NCBI GenBank assembly: GCA_003550425.1
Contig: PUKE01000262.1
Span: forward strand, 1-41,465
Direction: 5' to 3'
DNA: 41,465 nt
Source: Nitriliruptoria bacterium
GTDB lineage: Bacteria > Actinomycetota > Nitriliruptoria > Euzebyales > Egibacteraceae
Each line of letters begins with the position of its first letter. Positions within the stretch are counted from its first letter, which is position 1. The translations under genes were made by a program, and so were the position numbers. Of the stretch, positions 34,234-41,465 are shown one piece after another. The notes below the pieces were generated by a model. It saw only the letters and a program-made list of their open reading frames with translations, had not been told where the DNA came from and ran no database searches.

Positions 34234-36101
34234 TCGTCGGCGGGCACGCCGTCGGGCGCGCCCGCCCCGGCCGAGGCGCCACCATCGCCCTCGTCGTCGT
34301 TGCCTTGGCCGTCGTTGCCGTCGTTGCCGTCGTCCTCGGGCGGCTCGTCCTCGGGCGGGTCGTCCTCGGGTGGCTCGTCCTCGGGTGGCTCGTCGGGCTC
34401 GTCGGGCTCGACGGGGCCGGTCGAGACCACGATGGTGACGGTCGAGCCGCGGGGCACCTCGTCCCCGGCGACCGGCGTCTGGCGGATCACCCGGCCCTCG
34501 TCGACCTCGTCGCTGGCCTCCTCGACGACCTGCACCTGCAGGTCGGCGCCCTCGAGCAGCGAGGTCGCCTGCTGCTCGGTGCGGTCGACCACGTCGGGCA
34601 CCTCGACCGGCGGGTCGCCCTCGGAGACCAGCAGCGCCACGGCGCTGCCCTGCTCGACGCTCTCGCCGGCGGGCGGCTCGGTCGCGATGACCGCGCCCTC
34701 GGGCACGTCCTCGCTGGGCTCCTCGGTGACCTCCCCGGGCTCGAGCTCGGCGTCGGCGAGCGTCTCGCGGGCGTCGTCGAGGTCGGCGCCGGTGACGTCG
34801 GGCACCTCCACGAGCGGCGGTCCGTCGGAGAGCACGAGGACCACGGTGCTGCCGGCCTCGAGGGGCGTGCCGGCGTCGGGCTCGGTGCGGATCACGTGGT
34901 TGGGCTCGACGTCGGGGTCCTCCTCGGTCTCCCCGAACTCGGCCTGCAGGCCCACCTCGGTCAGCTGGGCCTGGGCCTCGTCGAAGGGCAGCCCGGCGAG
35001 CTCGGGCACCTCGATGGTCTCGACGACGTCGCCCTCGAACAGCTCGGCGCCGAGCACGATGACCGCGCCGATCGCTGCGAGCAGCAGCAGGATCAGCAGG
35101 ATGAAGCCGGCGGCGCGCCCGCGTCGCGGGCGGTCCTCCTCCGGCTCGGCGGCCGGCGCCTGGCCGCCGGGCAGCGGCGTGGTGGCCGGCGCGCCCAGCG
35201 ACTGGGTCGTGCCGTAGGCCGCGGCGGCGGCGCTGGCCAGCGGCGCGCTCACCGGCAGGCCCGCGATGGCGCGCTGGAGGTCCGCGTTGAGGTCGCGCGC
35301 GCTCGGGTACCGGTGGTTGGGGTCCTTGGCCATCGCGCGGAGCACCACGGCCTCGAGCTCGGGCGTGACGTCCCCGGAGAGCCGGCTCGGCGGGATGGGC
35401 TGGGACGACACGTGCTGGTAGGCCAGCGCGACCGCCGTGTCGGCCGAGAAGGGCTGGCGCCCGGTCAGCAGCTCGTAGAGGACCACGCCGAGTGCGTACA
35501 CGTCGGTGCGTCGGTCCACCTCGAAGCCCTGCGCCTGCTCGGGCGCGCAGTAGGCGGCGGTGCCGAACACCGCGGCGGTCTGCGTGGCGTCCTGGGCGTC
35601 GACGGCGCGGGCGATCCCGAAGTCGGTGACCTTCACCTGCCCCTGGGGGTCGATGAGGATGTTGCCCGGCTTCACGTCGCGGTGGACCAGGCCGCGCGAG
35701 TGCGCGTAGTCCAGGGCCAGCGCCACGTCGCCGACGATCTCGGCGGCGCGCTCGGGCAGCAGCCGCTCGCTGCTGATGAGGTCCTCGAGGCTGCGCCCGG
35801 GGACGTACTCCATGACGATGTAGGGCCGCCCGTCGGCCGAGCCGCTGTCGAGCACCCCCACGATGTTGGGGTGCGACAGGCGCGAGGCGTTCTGGGCCTC
35901 GCGGGCGAACCGCCGCTGGAACGCCGGGTCGGTGGCGTAGCGGTTGTGCAGCAGCTTGATCGCCACCTGGCGGTCGAGCTCGCGATCGTGGGCGAGCTCG
36001 ACGTCGGCCATGCCGCCCGACCCGATCAGGCCCTTGAGCTCGTAGCGGTCGCCGAGCACCCGCGGCCCGTCGCCGGTGATGCGCTGCGTCTCGTCATCCA
36101 T
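34230..36101 (-). CDS. pknB: PknB-type Ser/Thr protein kinase with PASTA domains
   Basis: A 623-residue membrane kinase that controls wall growth and division. The kinase lobe has the glycine loop LIGSGGMADVELAHDRELDR (25-44), Lys49, HRDVKPGNIL (His140-Arg-Asp142), DFG at 160-162 and an activation loop with Thr173/175 in DATQTAAVFGTAAY. A single membrane helix lies at about 331-352. Outside the cell are three PASTA repeats (about 362-427, 431-495, 499-561) that should bind muropeptides or lipid II. The tail (565-623) is an acidic EPPEDEPPEDDPP repeat then Gly/Asn/Asp-rich, unusual after PASTA. PknB in other Actinobacteria often has four PASTA repeats and a PknA partner; neither a fourth repeat nor pknA is present. 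The ATG lacks a clear ribosome-binding site. Confidence 0.96.
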   Translation of the reverse strand: MDDETQRITGDGPRVLGDRYELKGLIGSGGMADVELAHDRELDRQVAIKLLHNRYATDPAFQRRFAREAQNASRLSHPNIVGVLDSGSADGRPYIVMEYVPGRSLEDLISSERLLPERAAEIVGDVALALDYAHSRGLVHRDVKPGNILIDPQGQVKVTDFGIARAVDAQDATQTAAVFGTAAYCAPEQAQGFEVDRRTDVYALGVVLYELLTGRQPFSADTAVALAYQHVSSQPIPPSRLSGDVTPELEAVVLRAMAKDPNHRYPSARDLNADLQRAIAGLPVSAPLASAAAAAYGTTQSLGAPATTPLPGGQAPAAEPEEDRPRRGRAAGFILLILLLLAAIGAVIVLGAELFEGDVVETIEVPELAGLPFDEAQAQLTEVGLQAEFGETEEDPDVEPNHVIRTEPDAGTPLEAGSTVVLVLSDGPPLVEVPDVTGADLDDARETLADAELEPGEVTEEPSEDVPEGAVIATEPPAGESVEQGSAVALLVSEGDPPVEVPDVVDRTEQQATSLLEGADLQVQVVEEASDEVDEGRVIRQTPVAGDEVPRGSTVTIVVSTGPVEPDEPDEPPEDEPPEDDPPEDEPPEDDGNDGNDGQGNDDEGDGGASAGAGAPDGVPADD

Positions 36102-36192
36102 GGTCGTCCGGTCGTGCGAGGGTCCTCAACGGTCTGACGCCGCCGACCCCGGGAGGGATCCATGCCCGCGTGGTCCCGGGGCCGGGGGCGCG

Positions 36193-37674
36193 TCACTCGC
36201 TCAACGCCGCCTCCATGATCGTGCGCGCGACGGGCGCGGCGACCGAGCCGCCGGTGGCCCCGGCGCCCGCGCCGCCGCCGTCCTCGAGCACCACGGCCAC
36301 CGCGACCTCGGGGTTGGTCGCCGGCGCGAACCCCGCGAACCACGGGGTGGGGGCGCCGCCGTCCTCGCGGGACTGGGCGGTGCCGGTCTTGCCGGCCACG
36401 TCCACGCCGCTGATCGCCGCGTTGGTGCCGGTGCCCTCGTCCACGGCGTCGACCATCATGGCGCGCAGCGCCGAGGCCGTCTGCGTGCTGACCGCCTGCG
36501 ACCCGTCCTGCCCCGGTGGGGTGTAGGGCTGGGCGGGGTGCTGGGCGAGGGTCTCGCCGCGCTCGTCGCGCACCGCCTCGACCAGCCGCGGCTCCATCAG
36601 CACGCCGCTGTTGCCGATCGCGGCGGCGACCTGGGCGATCTGCAGCGGGGTGGCGCGCACGTCGAACTCCCCGATGCCGGTCTGGGCGGTCTGGGGCTCG
36701 TTCAGCTCCTCGGGGAAGCGACTGGCCAGCGGGTTGGCGAGCTGCTCCAGTGGCGCGGCGTTGAAGCCGAAGCGCTCCGCCTGCTCGCGCACCGCGTCGT
36801 CGCCGACCTCCATGGCCATCTCGGCGAAGGTCGTGTTGCACGAGACGACCATGGCCTCGTCCACGGCGATCTCGTCGCCGTCCAGGCACGGCCCGCCGCC
36901 GAAGTTGGAGATCGTCGCGGTGGTCTGGGGCAGCTCGAGCTGGGCCGGGTCGTCGTAGGCGTCGCTCGGGCTGATGCCCTCCTCGAGGCCGGCGGCGGCG
37001 GTGACGAGCTTGAACGTCGACCCTGGCGGCCACCACTCGCGGACCGCGCGGTTGCGCAGGGGGTTGTCGGGATCGTCGTTGAGCTCCTCCCAGACCTCGG
37101 CGGCCGCGGCCCGGTCGTGGTCGGCCAGGCGGTTGGGGTCGAAGGTCGGGGTGGAGGCCAGGGCGAGGATCGCCCCGGTGCTCGGCTCGATCGCCACCGC
37201 GGCGCCGGGTCGGCCGTCGAGGGCGTCGAGCGCGGCGCGCTGGACGGTCGGGTCGATGGTGAGGGCGAGGTCGTCGCCGCTGCGCTCGCGCCCGGCGAGG
37301 ATGTCGGCGACGTTGCGACCGAACGCCTCCTGGGCGCGGCCGGCGAGCTCGTCGTTGAACGACTGCTCCAGCTCGGCCAGCCCGTAGTTGACGGCGACGT
37401 AGCCGGTGATGTGGGCGTAGTCGGCGCCCTCGGGATAGTTGCGCTGGAAGCGCAGCTGCCCGTCGGTCTCCTCGGACTCGGCGAGCACCGTCTCGTCGTC
37501 GCCGGCGAGCATGAGGCCGCGGGCGACCTCGTACTCGCGCAGCAGCGTGCGCGAGTTGCGGGGGTCCTCCGAGAGGTCGTCGGACTGCACGACCTGCACG
37601 TAGTTGAGGTTGAGGAACAGCGCCCCGAACAGCAGGAGCATCGCCACGGCGGTGCGGCGCAGCGCCCGGGTCAT
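36193..37674 (-). CDS. pbpA: Class B penicillin-binding protein PbpA
   Basis: A 493-residue transpeptidase that cross-links peptidoglycan outside the membrane, partner of RodA. A single N-terminal membrane helix (about 9-28) is followed by a dimerisation/pedestal region with GYVAVNYGLAELEQSFNDEL. The catalytic motifs are SxxK at Ser219-Lys222 (PPGSTFKL), SxN at 278-280 (VSCN) and KTGT at 429-432. A WW pair just before the active serine is a local variation. It overlaps rodA by four bases (ATGA) and is separated from pknB by 91 bp. The name follows synteny with mycobacterial pbpA. Confidence 0.95.
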   Translation of the reverse strand: MTRALRRTAVAMLLLFGALFLNLNYVQVVQSDDLSEDPRNSRTLLREYEVARGLMLAGDDETVLAESEETDGQLRFQRNYPEGADYAHITGYVAVNYGLAELEQSFNDELAGRAQEAFGRNVADILAGRERSGDDLALTIDPTVQRAALDALDGRPGAAVAIEPSTGAILALASTPTFDPNRLADHDRAAAAEVWEELNDDPDNPLRNRAVREWWPPGSTFKLVTAAAGLEEGISPSDAYDDPAQLELPQTTATISNFGGGPCLDGDEIAVDEAMVVSCNTTFAEMAMEVGDDAVREQAERFGFNAAPLEQLANPLASRFPEELNEPQTAQTGIGEFDVRATPLQIAQVAAAIGNSGVLMEPRLVEAVRDERGETLAQHPAQPYTPPGQDGSQAVSTQTASALRAMMVDAVDEGTGTNAAISGVDVAGKTGTAQSREDGGAPTPWFAGFAPATNPEVAVAVVLEDGGGAGAGATGGSVAAPVARTIMEAALSE

Positions 37675-39068
37675 GAGGGCACCCCCTCGGCCGGGCGCCT
37701 CGGGCGGGCGGGCGCCGGCGCGGCCGACACGCGCAGCACCAGGGCGATCAGCAGGTAGTTGGACACCAGCGCCGAGCCGCCGTAGGAGGCGAAGGGCAGC
37801 GTCATGCCCGACAGCGGGATCAGCCCGGTGACGCCGCCGACGATCACGAACACCTGGAGGCTGAACACGATCGCCAGGCAGGCGGCGAGCAGCGTGCCGA
37901 ACTCGTCACGGCAGCGCACCGCGATCGCGAAGATGCGGCCCACCAGCAGCAGGTAGACCAGCAGCAGCGCGGTGGCCCCGAGCAGGCCGAGCTCCTCGGC
38001 GAACGCGCTGAAGATGAAGTCGGTGCGCGAGAACGGGATCATGTCGGGGCGCCCGCCGCCCCAGCCGACGCCGAACAGGCCGCCGTCGGCCATGGCGAAC
38101 AGCGACTGGACGATCTGGAAGCCGGCGCCGGACGCGTCGGCGAAGGGGTCCTGCCAGATCTCCACGCGCTGGCGGAAGTGGTCGAACGTCTGGTAGGCGA
38201 ACACCGCGCCGATGACGAACAGCACGCTGCCGCCCAGCAGGTAGGCGACGCGCTCGGTGGCCACGTACAGCAGGAGGACGAACATCCCGAACAGCAGCAG
38301 GCTCAAGCCGAGGTCGCGCTGGTTGATCAGCACCAGCAGGCTCGCGGCCCACACGGCGGCGATCGGGCCGAAGGAGCGCAGCGGCGGCATGCGCAGCGGC
38401 CCGATCCGGTTGGTGGCCGTCTGCAGCAGCTGGCGGTTCTGGGCCAGGTAGCTGGCGAAGAACACCGCCAGGCCGATCTTGGCGAGCTCGCCCGGCTGGA
38501 ACGAGAACACGCCGAGGTTCAGCCAGATCCGCGCGCCGTTGACCTCCTGGCCGATGATCGGCAGCGAGGGCAGCAGCAGCAGCACGATCGCGCCGACGCC
38601 GATCAGGTACCGATAGCCGTCCAGCACGCGGTGGTCGCGCAGGCCGACGATCACCGCGCAGAACGCCAGCACCGCCACGAGCGTCCACATGGCCTGCTGC
38701 GGCGCGAACGCGACCTCGGTGCCCCGCGCGGTCTGCAGCGACAGGTCGATGCTGCGCACCATGACCACGCCGAGCCCGTTGACGAGGAACGCCAGCGGCA
38801 GCAGCAGCGGGTCGGCGGCGGGCGCGAAGCGTCGCACGCACAGGTGGGCGAGCAGGCCAAGGCCCGCCAGCGCGGTGCCATACACCGCGAGGTCCTCGGG
38901 GATGGCCTCCTGGGTGGCCAGGCCGAGGTTGACGTAGGCCAGCAGGATCAGCACCACGGCCAGCACCAGCAGGCCCAGCTCGCGGTTGCGGATGCGCCGC
39001 GTGGGCGGTGGCGGCGTGCGCTCGCGACGGCCGGTGCCGTGACGGTCGCGGCGGCGGGTGCGGGCCAT
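37671..39068 (-). CDS. rodA: SEDS peptidoglycan glycosyltransferase RodA/FtsW family
   Basis: A 465-residue polytopic enzyme that polymerises lipid II. A basic N-terminus (about 1-30) leads into roughly ten to twelve membrane helices. SEDS motifs are NGARIWLNLGVFSFQPGELA with the KIGLAVFFASYL helix, LVLINQRDLGLSLLLFGMF and the late GGVTGLIPLSGMTLPFASYGGSALVSN. The Asp of the NQRDLG loop is the expected catalytic residue position. It sits between pstP and pbpA as in mycobacterial rodA. The ATG shares one base with the pstP stop (TGATG), so translation is coupled. Confidence 0.95.
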   Translation of the reverse strand: MARTRRRDRHGTGRRERTPPPPTRRIRNRELGLLVLAVVLILLAYVNLGLATQEAIPEDLAVYGTALAGLGLLAHLCVRRFAPAADPLLLPLAFLVNGLGVVMVRSIDLSLQTARGTEVAFAPQQAMWTLVAVLAFCAVIVGLRDHRVLDGYRYLIGVGAIVLLLLPSLPIIGQEVNGARIWLNLGVFSFQPGELAKIGLAVFFASYLAQNRQLLQTATNRIGPLRMPPLRSFGPIAAVWAASLLVLINQRDLGLSLLLFGMFVLLLYVATERVAYLLGGSVLFVIGAVFAYQTFDHFRQRVEIWQDPFADASGAGFQIVQSLFAMADGGLFGVGWGGGRPDMIPFSRTDFIFSAFAEELGLLGATALLLVYLLLVGRIFAIAVRCRDEFGTLLAACLAIVFSLQVFVIVGGVTGLIPLSGMTLPFASYGGSALVSNYLLIALVLRVSAAPAPARPRRPAEGVPS

Positions 39069-40375
39069 CAGTCCTCGTCGTCGGCGTCGTCGGACCAGCG
39101 CTCTGCCGTCGAGCGGGCCTGGTCGAGGCTGTTGACCGCCAGCCCCTCCTCGACCCGGTCCTGGCGGTAGGTCGGCAGGTCGTCGGCGACGAGGTCGGTG
39201 GACTCGACCTCCCAATGCAGCGGCACGCCGGCCACGTCCTGGGGGATGCCGTTGTAGATGGCCACCAGGCCCTCGTCGTCCACGCCGAGGAAGTAGGCGC
39301 GCGCCACCAGGGCGTAGCCACCGCCGCCGACCAGCCCGACGAGCAGCACGAGCCCGAGCAGCCCGGCGGTCCAGCGCCCCAGGCGCCCGCGCCCGCGGCG
39401 CTTGGTGGCCTGCTGCGGCTCGCCGACGCTGCCGCGCCGTGCCCCCTGCTGCTCGCCGAGGCGCCCGAGCTGCTCGGCCCAGTCGCCGCTGCCGACCGTG
39501 CCCGGCGCGGTGCTGATCTCGTGGGTGCGAGCGGGCTCGCCGCGCGCGGCGGTGGCCGGGGCGGTCGCGGCCAGCGCCTGGTCGCCGCCCCCAGGGGCGC
39601 CGGCGGTGCTGGCGGGCGCTGGCTCGCGGGCCGTGGTCGGCTCGACGCGCAGCAGCACCGCGGTGATGTTGTCGGGCCCACCGGCCTCGTTCGCGGCGGC
39701 CACGAGGCCCTCCACCGTGTCCTGGTCGGGCTCGTCGGCGGCCAGGCGCGCCGCGATGGCCTCGTCGTCGACCGGGCCGGTCAGCCCGTCGGAGCACAGC
39801 AGCACCTGGTCGCCGGGCCGCAGCTCGATGGGGTCGAGCGTGTCGACCTGCACCTCGCGCTCCACGCCGATGGCGCGGGTGATGACGTTGCGCTGGGGGT
39901 GGGCGGCCGCCTCGTCGCGGCTCAAGCGCCCGTCCTGCACCATCTGCTCGACGAGGTTGTGGTCGGTGGTCAGCTGCAGCAGCCGACCGTCGGCCTGCAG
40001 CAGGTACGCGCGACTGTCGCCGACGTGGGCCAGGTGCAGGCGGCCCTCGCGCAGCAGCGCCACCGTCAGGGTGGTGCCCATCCCCGCCAGCTCGGGGTGC
40101 TCCTCGCCGTGGGAGACCACGCGCGCGTTGGCCTCGACGATCGCCTCGCGCAGCGCCTCGGTGGCCTCCTCGGGGGTGGCGAACGCGCGGCCGTCGAGGG
40201 CGGCGACGGGCTCGAGCGCCTCGGAGGAGGCGACCTCGCCGCCGACGTGGCCGCCCATGCCGTCGGCGACCGCGAACACCGTGGTGCCCACCAGGTAGCT
40301 GTCCTGGTTGCGGTCGCGCACCCGCCCGGTGTCGGTGCTGGCGGCGGTTCGCACCCGGATCGCTGGTGCGCTCAT
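39068..40375 (-). CDS. pstP: PP2C-family Ser/Thr phosphatase PstP
   Basis: A 435-residue phosphatase that reverses PknB phosphorylation. The cytoplasmic PP2C domain (about 5-245) includes DRNQDSYLVG, VADGMGGHVGGEVAS with Asp38, GDSRAYL with Asp120, SDGLTG with Asp196 and GGPDNITAVL with Asp235, the metal-binding set. A Pro/Ala-rich linker (250-330) precedes one membrane helix (335-357) and an extracytoplasmic domain of about 75 residues. The ATG lies 43 bp after the fhaB stop; a GTG/ATG alternative was not needed. Confidence 0.95.
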   Translation of the reverse strand: MSAPAIRVRTAASTDTGRVRDRNQDSYLVGTTVFAVADGMGGHVGGEVASSEALEPVAALDGRAFATPEEATEALREAIVEANARVVSHGEEHPELAGMGTTLTVALLREGRLHLAHVGDSRAYLLQADGRLLQLTTDHNLVEQMVQDGRLSRDEAAAHPQRNVITRAIGVEREVQVDTLDPIELRPGDQVLLCSDGLTGPVDDEAIAARLAADEPDQDTVEGLVAAANEAGGPDNITAVLLRVEPTTAREPAPASTAGAPGGGDQALAATAPATAARGEPARTHEISTAPGTVGSGDWAEQLGRLGEQQGARRGSVGEPQQATKRRGRGRLGRWTAGLLGLVLLVGLVGGGGYALVARAYFLGVDDEGLVAIYNGIPQDVAGVPLHWEVESTDLVADDLPTYRQDRVEEGLAVNSLDQARSTAERWSDDADDED

Positions 40376-40418
40376 CGGCGTGCTCCGGAGGGGTCGAGGT
40401 GGTCGGTGGGGCGGGGCC

Positions 40419-40973
40419 TCATCGGCGGACCTCCACCACGGTCTTCCCGACGGTGAAGGTGTCGCCGGCGCTCAGCAGCGCCGCGTCCTGGAGGCGGTGG
40501 CGGTTCAGGTAGGTGCCGTTGGTCGACCCCTGGTCGGCCAGGGCCCAGCCGCTCTCGTGGGGGAACACCTTGGCGTGGCGGTCGCTGGCGTAGCTGTCGC
40601 GCAGCGTCACCTCGCAGGCGCTGTTGCGGCCCAGGCGGACCTCCGTTCCGTCGAGATCGACCACCTGCGGCTTGGCGTCGGGGTGGTGGACGACGAGCTG
40701 GCGCGGCGTGGCCCCGCGCCCGCGGCGCGCGCCCGCGGCGGGCGCGGCCGAGGCGGCCGGCGAGGTCGCGCGGCCCGCCGCGGCGCCGCCGGTGACCGGC
40801 GCCGCCGCTGCCGGGGCGCGCTGCGCGGCCGGCTGGCGGGGTGGGGGCTGCTGGCGCGTGGAGGGCGCGGGGGCGCGCAGGTCGCGCAGGACCGCTCGCA
40901 CCGCGCGGGCCACGAACAGGTACAGCAGGAGCAGGAAGAGCGCCTGCAGCGCGAGGAGCACGATCGGGGGCAT
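40419..40973 (-). CDS. fhaB: FHA-domain protein FhaB
   Basis: A 184-residue protein that reads phospho-threonine marks made by PknB. One N-terminal membrane helix (PIVLLALQALFLLLLYLFVA, 3-22) is followed by an Ala/Pro-rich linker (33-90) and a C-terminal FHA domain (about 93-182) with the recognition residues GRNSACEV (Arg116, Ser118), SDRHAKVF (Arg132-His133) and GSTNGTYLN (Asn152). Mycobacterial FhaB (FipA partner) has this layout. It is six bases from the fhaA stop. No start other than the ATG is likely. Confidence 0.94.
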   Translation of the reverse strand: MPPIVLLALQALFLLLLYLFVARAVRAVLRDLRAPAPSTRQQPPPRQPAAQRAPAAAAPVTGGAAAGRATSPAASAAPAAGARRGRGATPRQLVVHHPDAKPQVVDLDGTEVRLGRNSACEVTLRDSYASDRHAKVFPHESGWALADQGSTNGTYLNRHRLQDAALLSAGDTFTVGKTVVEVRR

Positions 40974-40979
40974 GGCCGA

Positions 40980-41465
40980 TCACGCCTCCAGGCGGACGGT
41001 CAGCGTGACGCTGCCGAGCTCGAGGCGGTCGCCGTCGGAGAGCTCGGCGCGGTGCACGGCCTCGCCGTTGACGTTGGTGCCGTTGGTGGAGTCGAGGTCC
41101 TCGACGACCCAGCGGTTGCCGCTGGCTGACAGGTGGGCGTGACGCCGCGAGACCGACGGGTCGTCCAGGCGCACGTCGCACTCGGGCAGGCGCCCGATCG
41201 TGGCAGTGCCGGTCAGGCGGGTGGTCGCCCCGCCGGGGTGCGCGAGCACGAGGGTCGGCGGCCCGACGCTCAGGACCTGGGTCTTGGGGGCGCCCGCCGC
41301 GCCGGGGCTCGGCTGCGCGGCCTGCCCGTCGCCGCGGCTGCCGTGGCTGTCGCGGCTGTGCTCGCGCGCCTCGACCTTCCCGCGCAGCTCGTAGGTGCCC
41401 ACGCGCACCTGCTCGGCCTCCTCGAACTCGATGCGCACCGGCCCCTTGAGCGTCCAGCCACGGTC
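40980..41465 (-). CDS. fhaA: FHA-domain protein FhaA, 5' end beyond window
   Basis: Only the last 161 residues are present; the gene continues past the right edge. The visible N-terminal part (GWTLKGPVRIEFEEAEQVRV, then GTYELRGKVEAR) is the end of the FhaA-type N-terminal domain, showing that the in-frame GTG at 41438 is not the start. After a Ser/Ala/Gly linker the C-terminal FHA domain (about 75 residues) has the pattern IGRLPECDVRLDDPSVSRRH and DSTNGTNVNGE with the conserved Arg, Ser, His and Asn. FhaA is a PknB substrate linked to septal cell-wall synthesis through MviN/MurJ. It lies just upstream of fhaB, the first gene of this minus-strand operon in the window. Confidence 0.93.
   Translation of the reverse strand, partial: DRGWTLKGPVRIEFEEAEQVRVGTYELRGKVEAREHSRDSHGSRGDGQAAQPSPGAAGAPKTQVLSVGPPTLVLAHPGGATTRLTGTATIGRLPECDVRLDDPSVSRRHAHLSASGNRWVVEDLDSTNGTNVNGEAVHRAELSDGDRLELGSVTLTVRLEA

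Noticed and set aside
41438-41438. GTG at 41438 as the start of the last FHA gene
   Set aside because: The frame continues to the window edge with sequence (GWTLKGPV) that fits the FhaA N-terminal domain, so the true start is outside.

Overview
The window is the replication-origin region of a very GC-rich actinobacterium. Three things point there: the gene order rsmG-jag-yidC-yidD-rnpA-rpmH | dnaA-dnaN-recF-DUF721-gyrB-gyrA-DUF3566-tRNA-Ile-tRNA-Ala, followed by crgA, a class E sortase, pabA and the pknB-pbpA-rodA-pstP-fhaB-fhaA block; the presence of Actinobacteria-specific families (CrgA, DUF3566, DLW-39-like peptide, PASTA kinase with FHA partners); and frequent GTG starts with 4-bp ATGA/GTGA overlaps. 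The organism may belong to a deep-branching class such as Nitriliruptoria, but that placement is inference from overall flavour, not demonstrated.

Layout. 1-3106: a gene desert with one parS-type site and a badly frameshifted IS110-family transposase; parA and parB, expected next to rsmG, are not here. 3107-6194 (minus strand): rsmG, jag, yidC, yidD, rnpA, rpmH. 6195-6789: divergent regulatory region with palindromes, a promoter and DnaA-box-like sites. 6790-16872 (plus): dnaA, the probable oriC, dnaN, recF, DUF721, gyrB, gyrA, DUF3566. 16884-17250: tRNA-Ile(GAT), a 37-residue peptide gene and tRNA-Ala(TGC). 17351-18906: a thiolase with an apparent ATC start and a small membrane zinc-ribbon protein, closed by a strong bidirectional hairpin. 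19059-22050: crgA divergent from a sortase operon whose third gene is a degenerate AMP-binding enzyme. 22047-24577: a tandem universal-stress-type protein, pabA and a renalase-like flavoprotein. 24611-27047 (minus): a coupled SulP transporter / rhodanese lipoprotein / methyltransferase operon. 27363-34233 (plus): cydA-cydB-cydD-cydC and a GntR/UTRA regulator. 34230-41465 (minus): pknB, pbpA, rodA, pstP, fhaB and a truncated fhaA.

How it fits together. The left half runs ribosome/RNase P biogenesis, membrane-protein insertion, and chromosome initiation, clamp loading, repair and supercoiling. The right half is the Ser/Thr phosphorylation module that controls septal and lateral peptidoglycan synthesis (PknB senses wall fragments through PASTA domains, PstP reverses it, FhaA/FhaB read phospho-threonine, RodA-PbpA polymerise and cross-link). 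Compared with the mycobacterial/streptomycete arrangement, pknA is absent and a respiratory (cytochrome bd) plus sulfur-handling block sits between pabA and pknB.

No CRISPR array, phage or recognisable defence system was found. The most unusual items are the parS-bearing desert lacking parAB, the catalytically implausible AMP-binding protein in the sortase operon, the ATC-start thiolase, the sulfur operon and the palindrome cluster upstream of dnaA.
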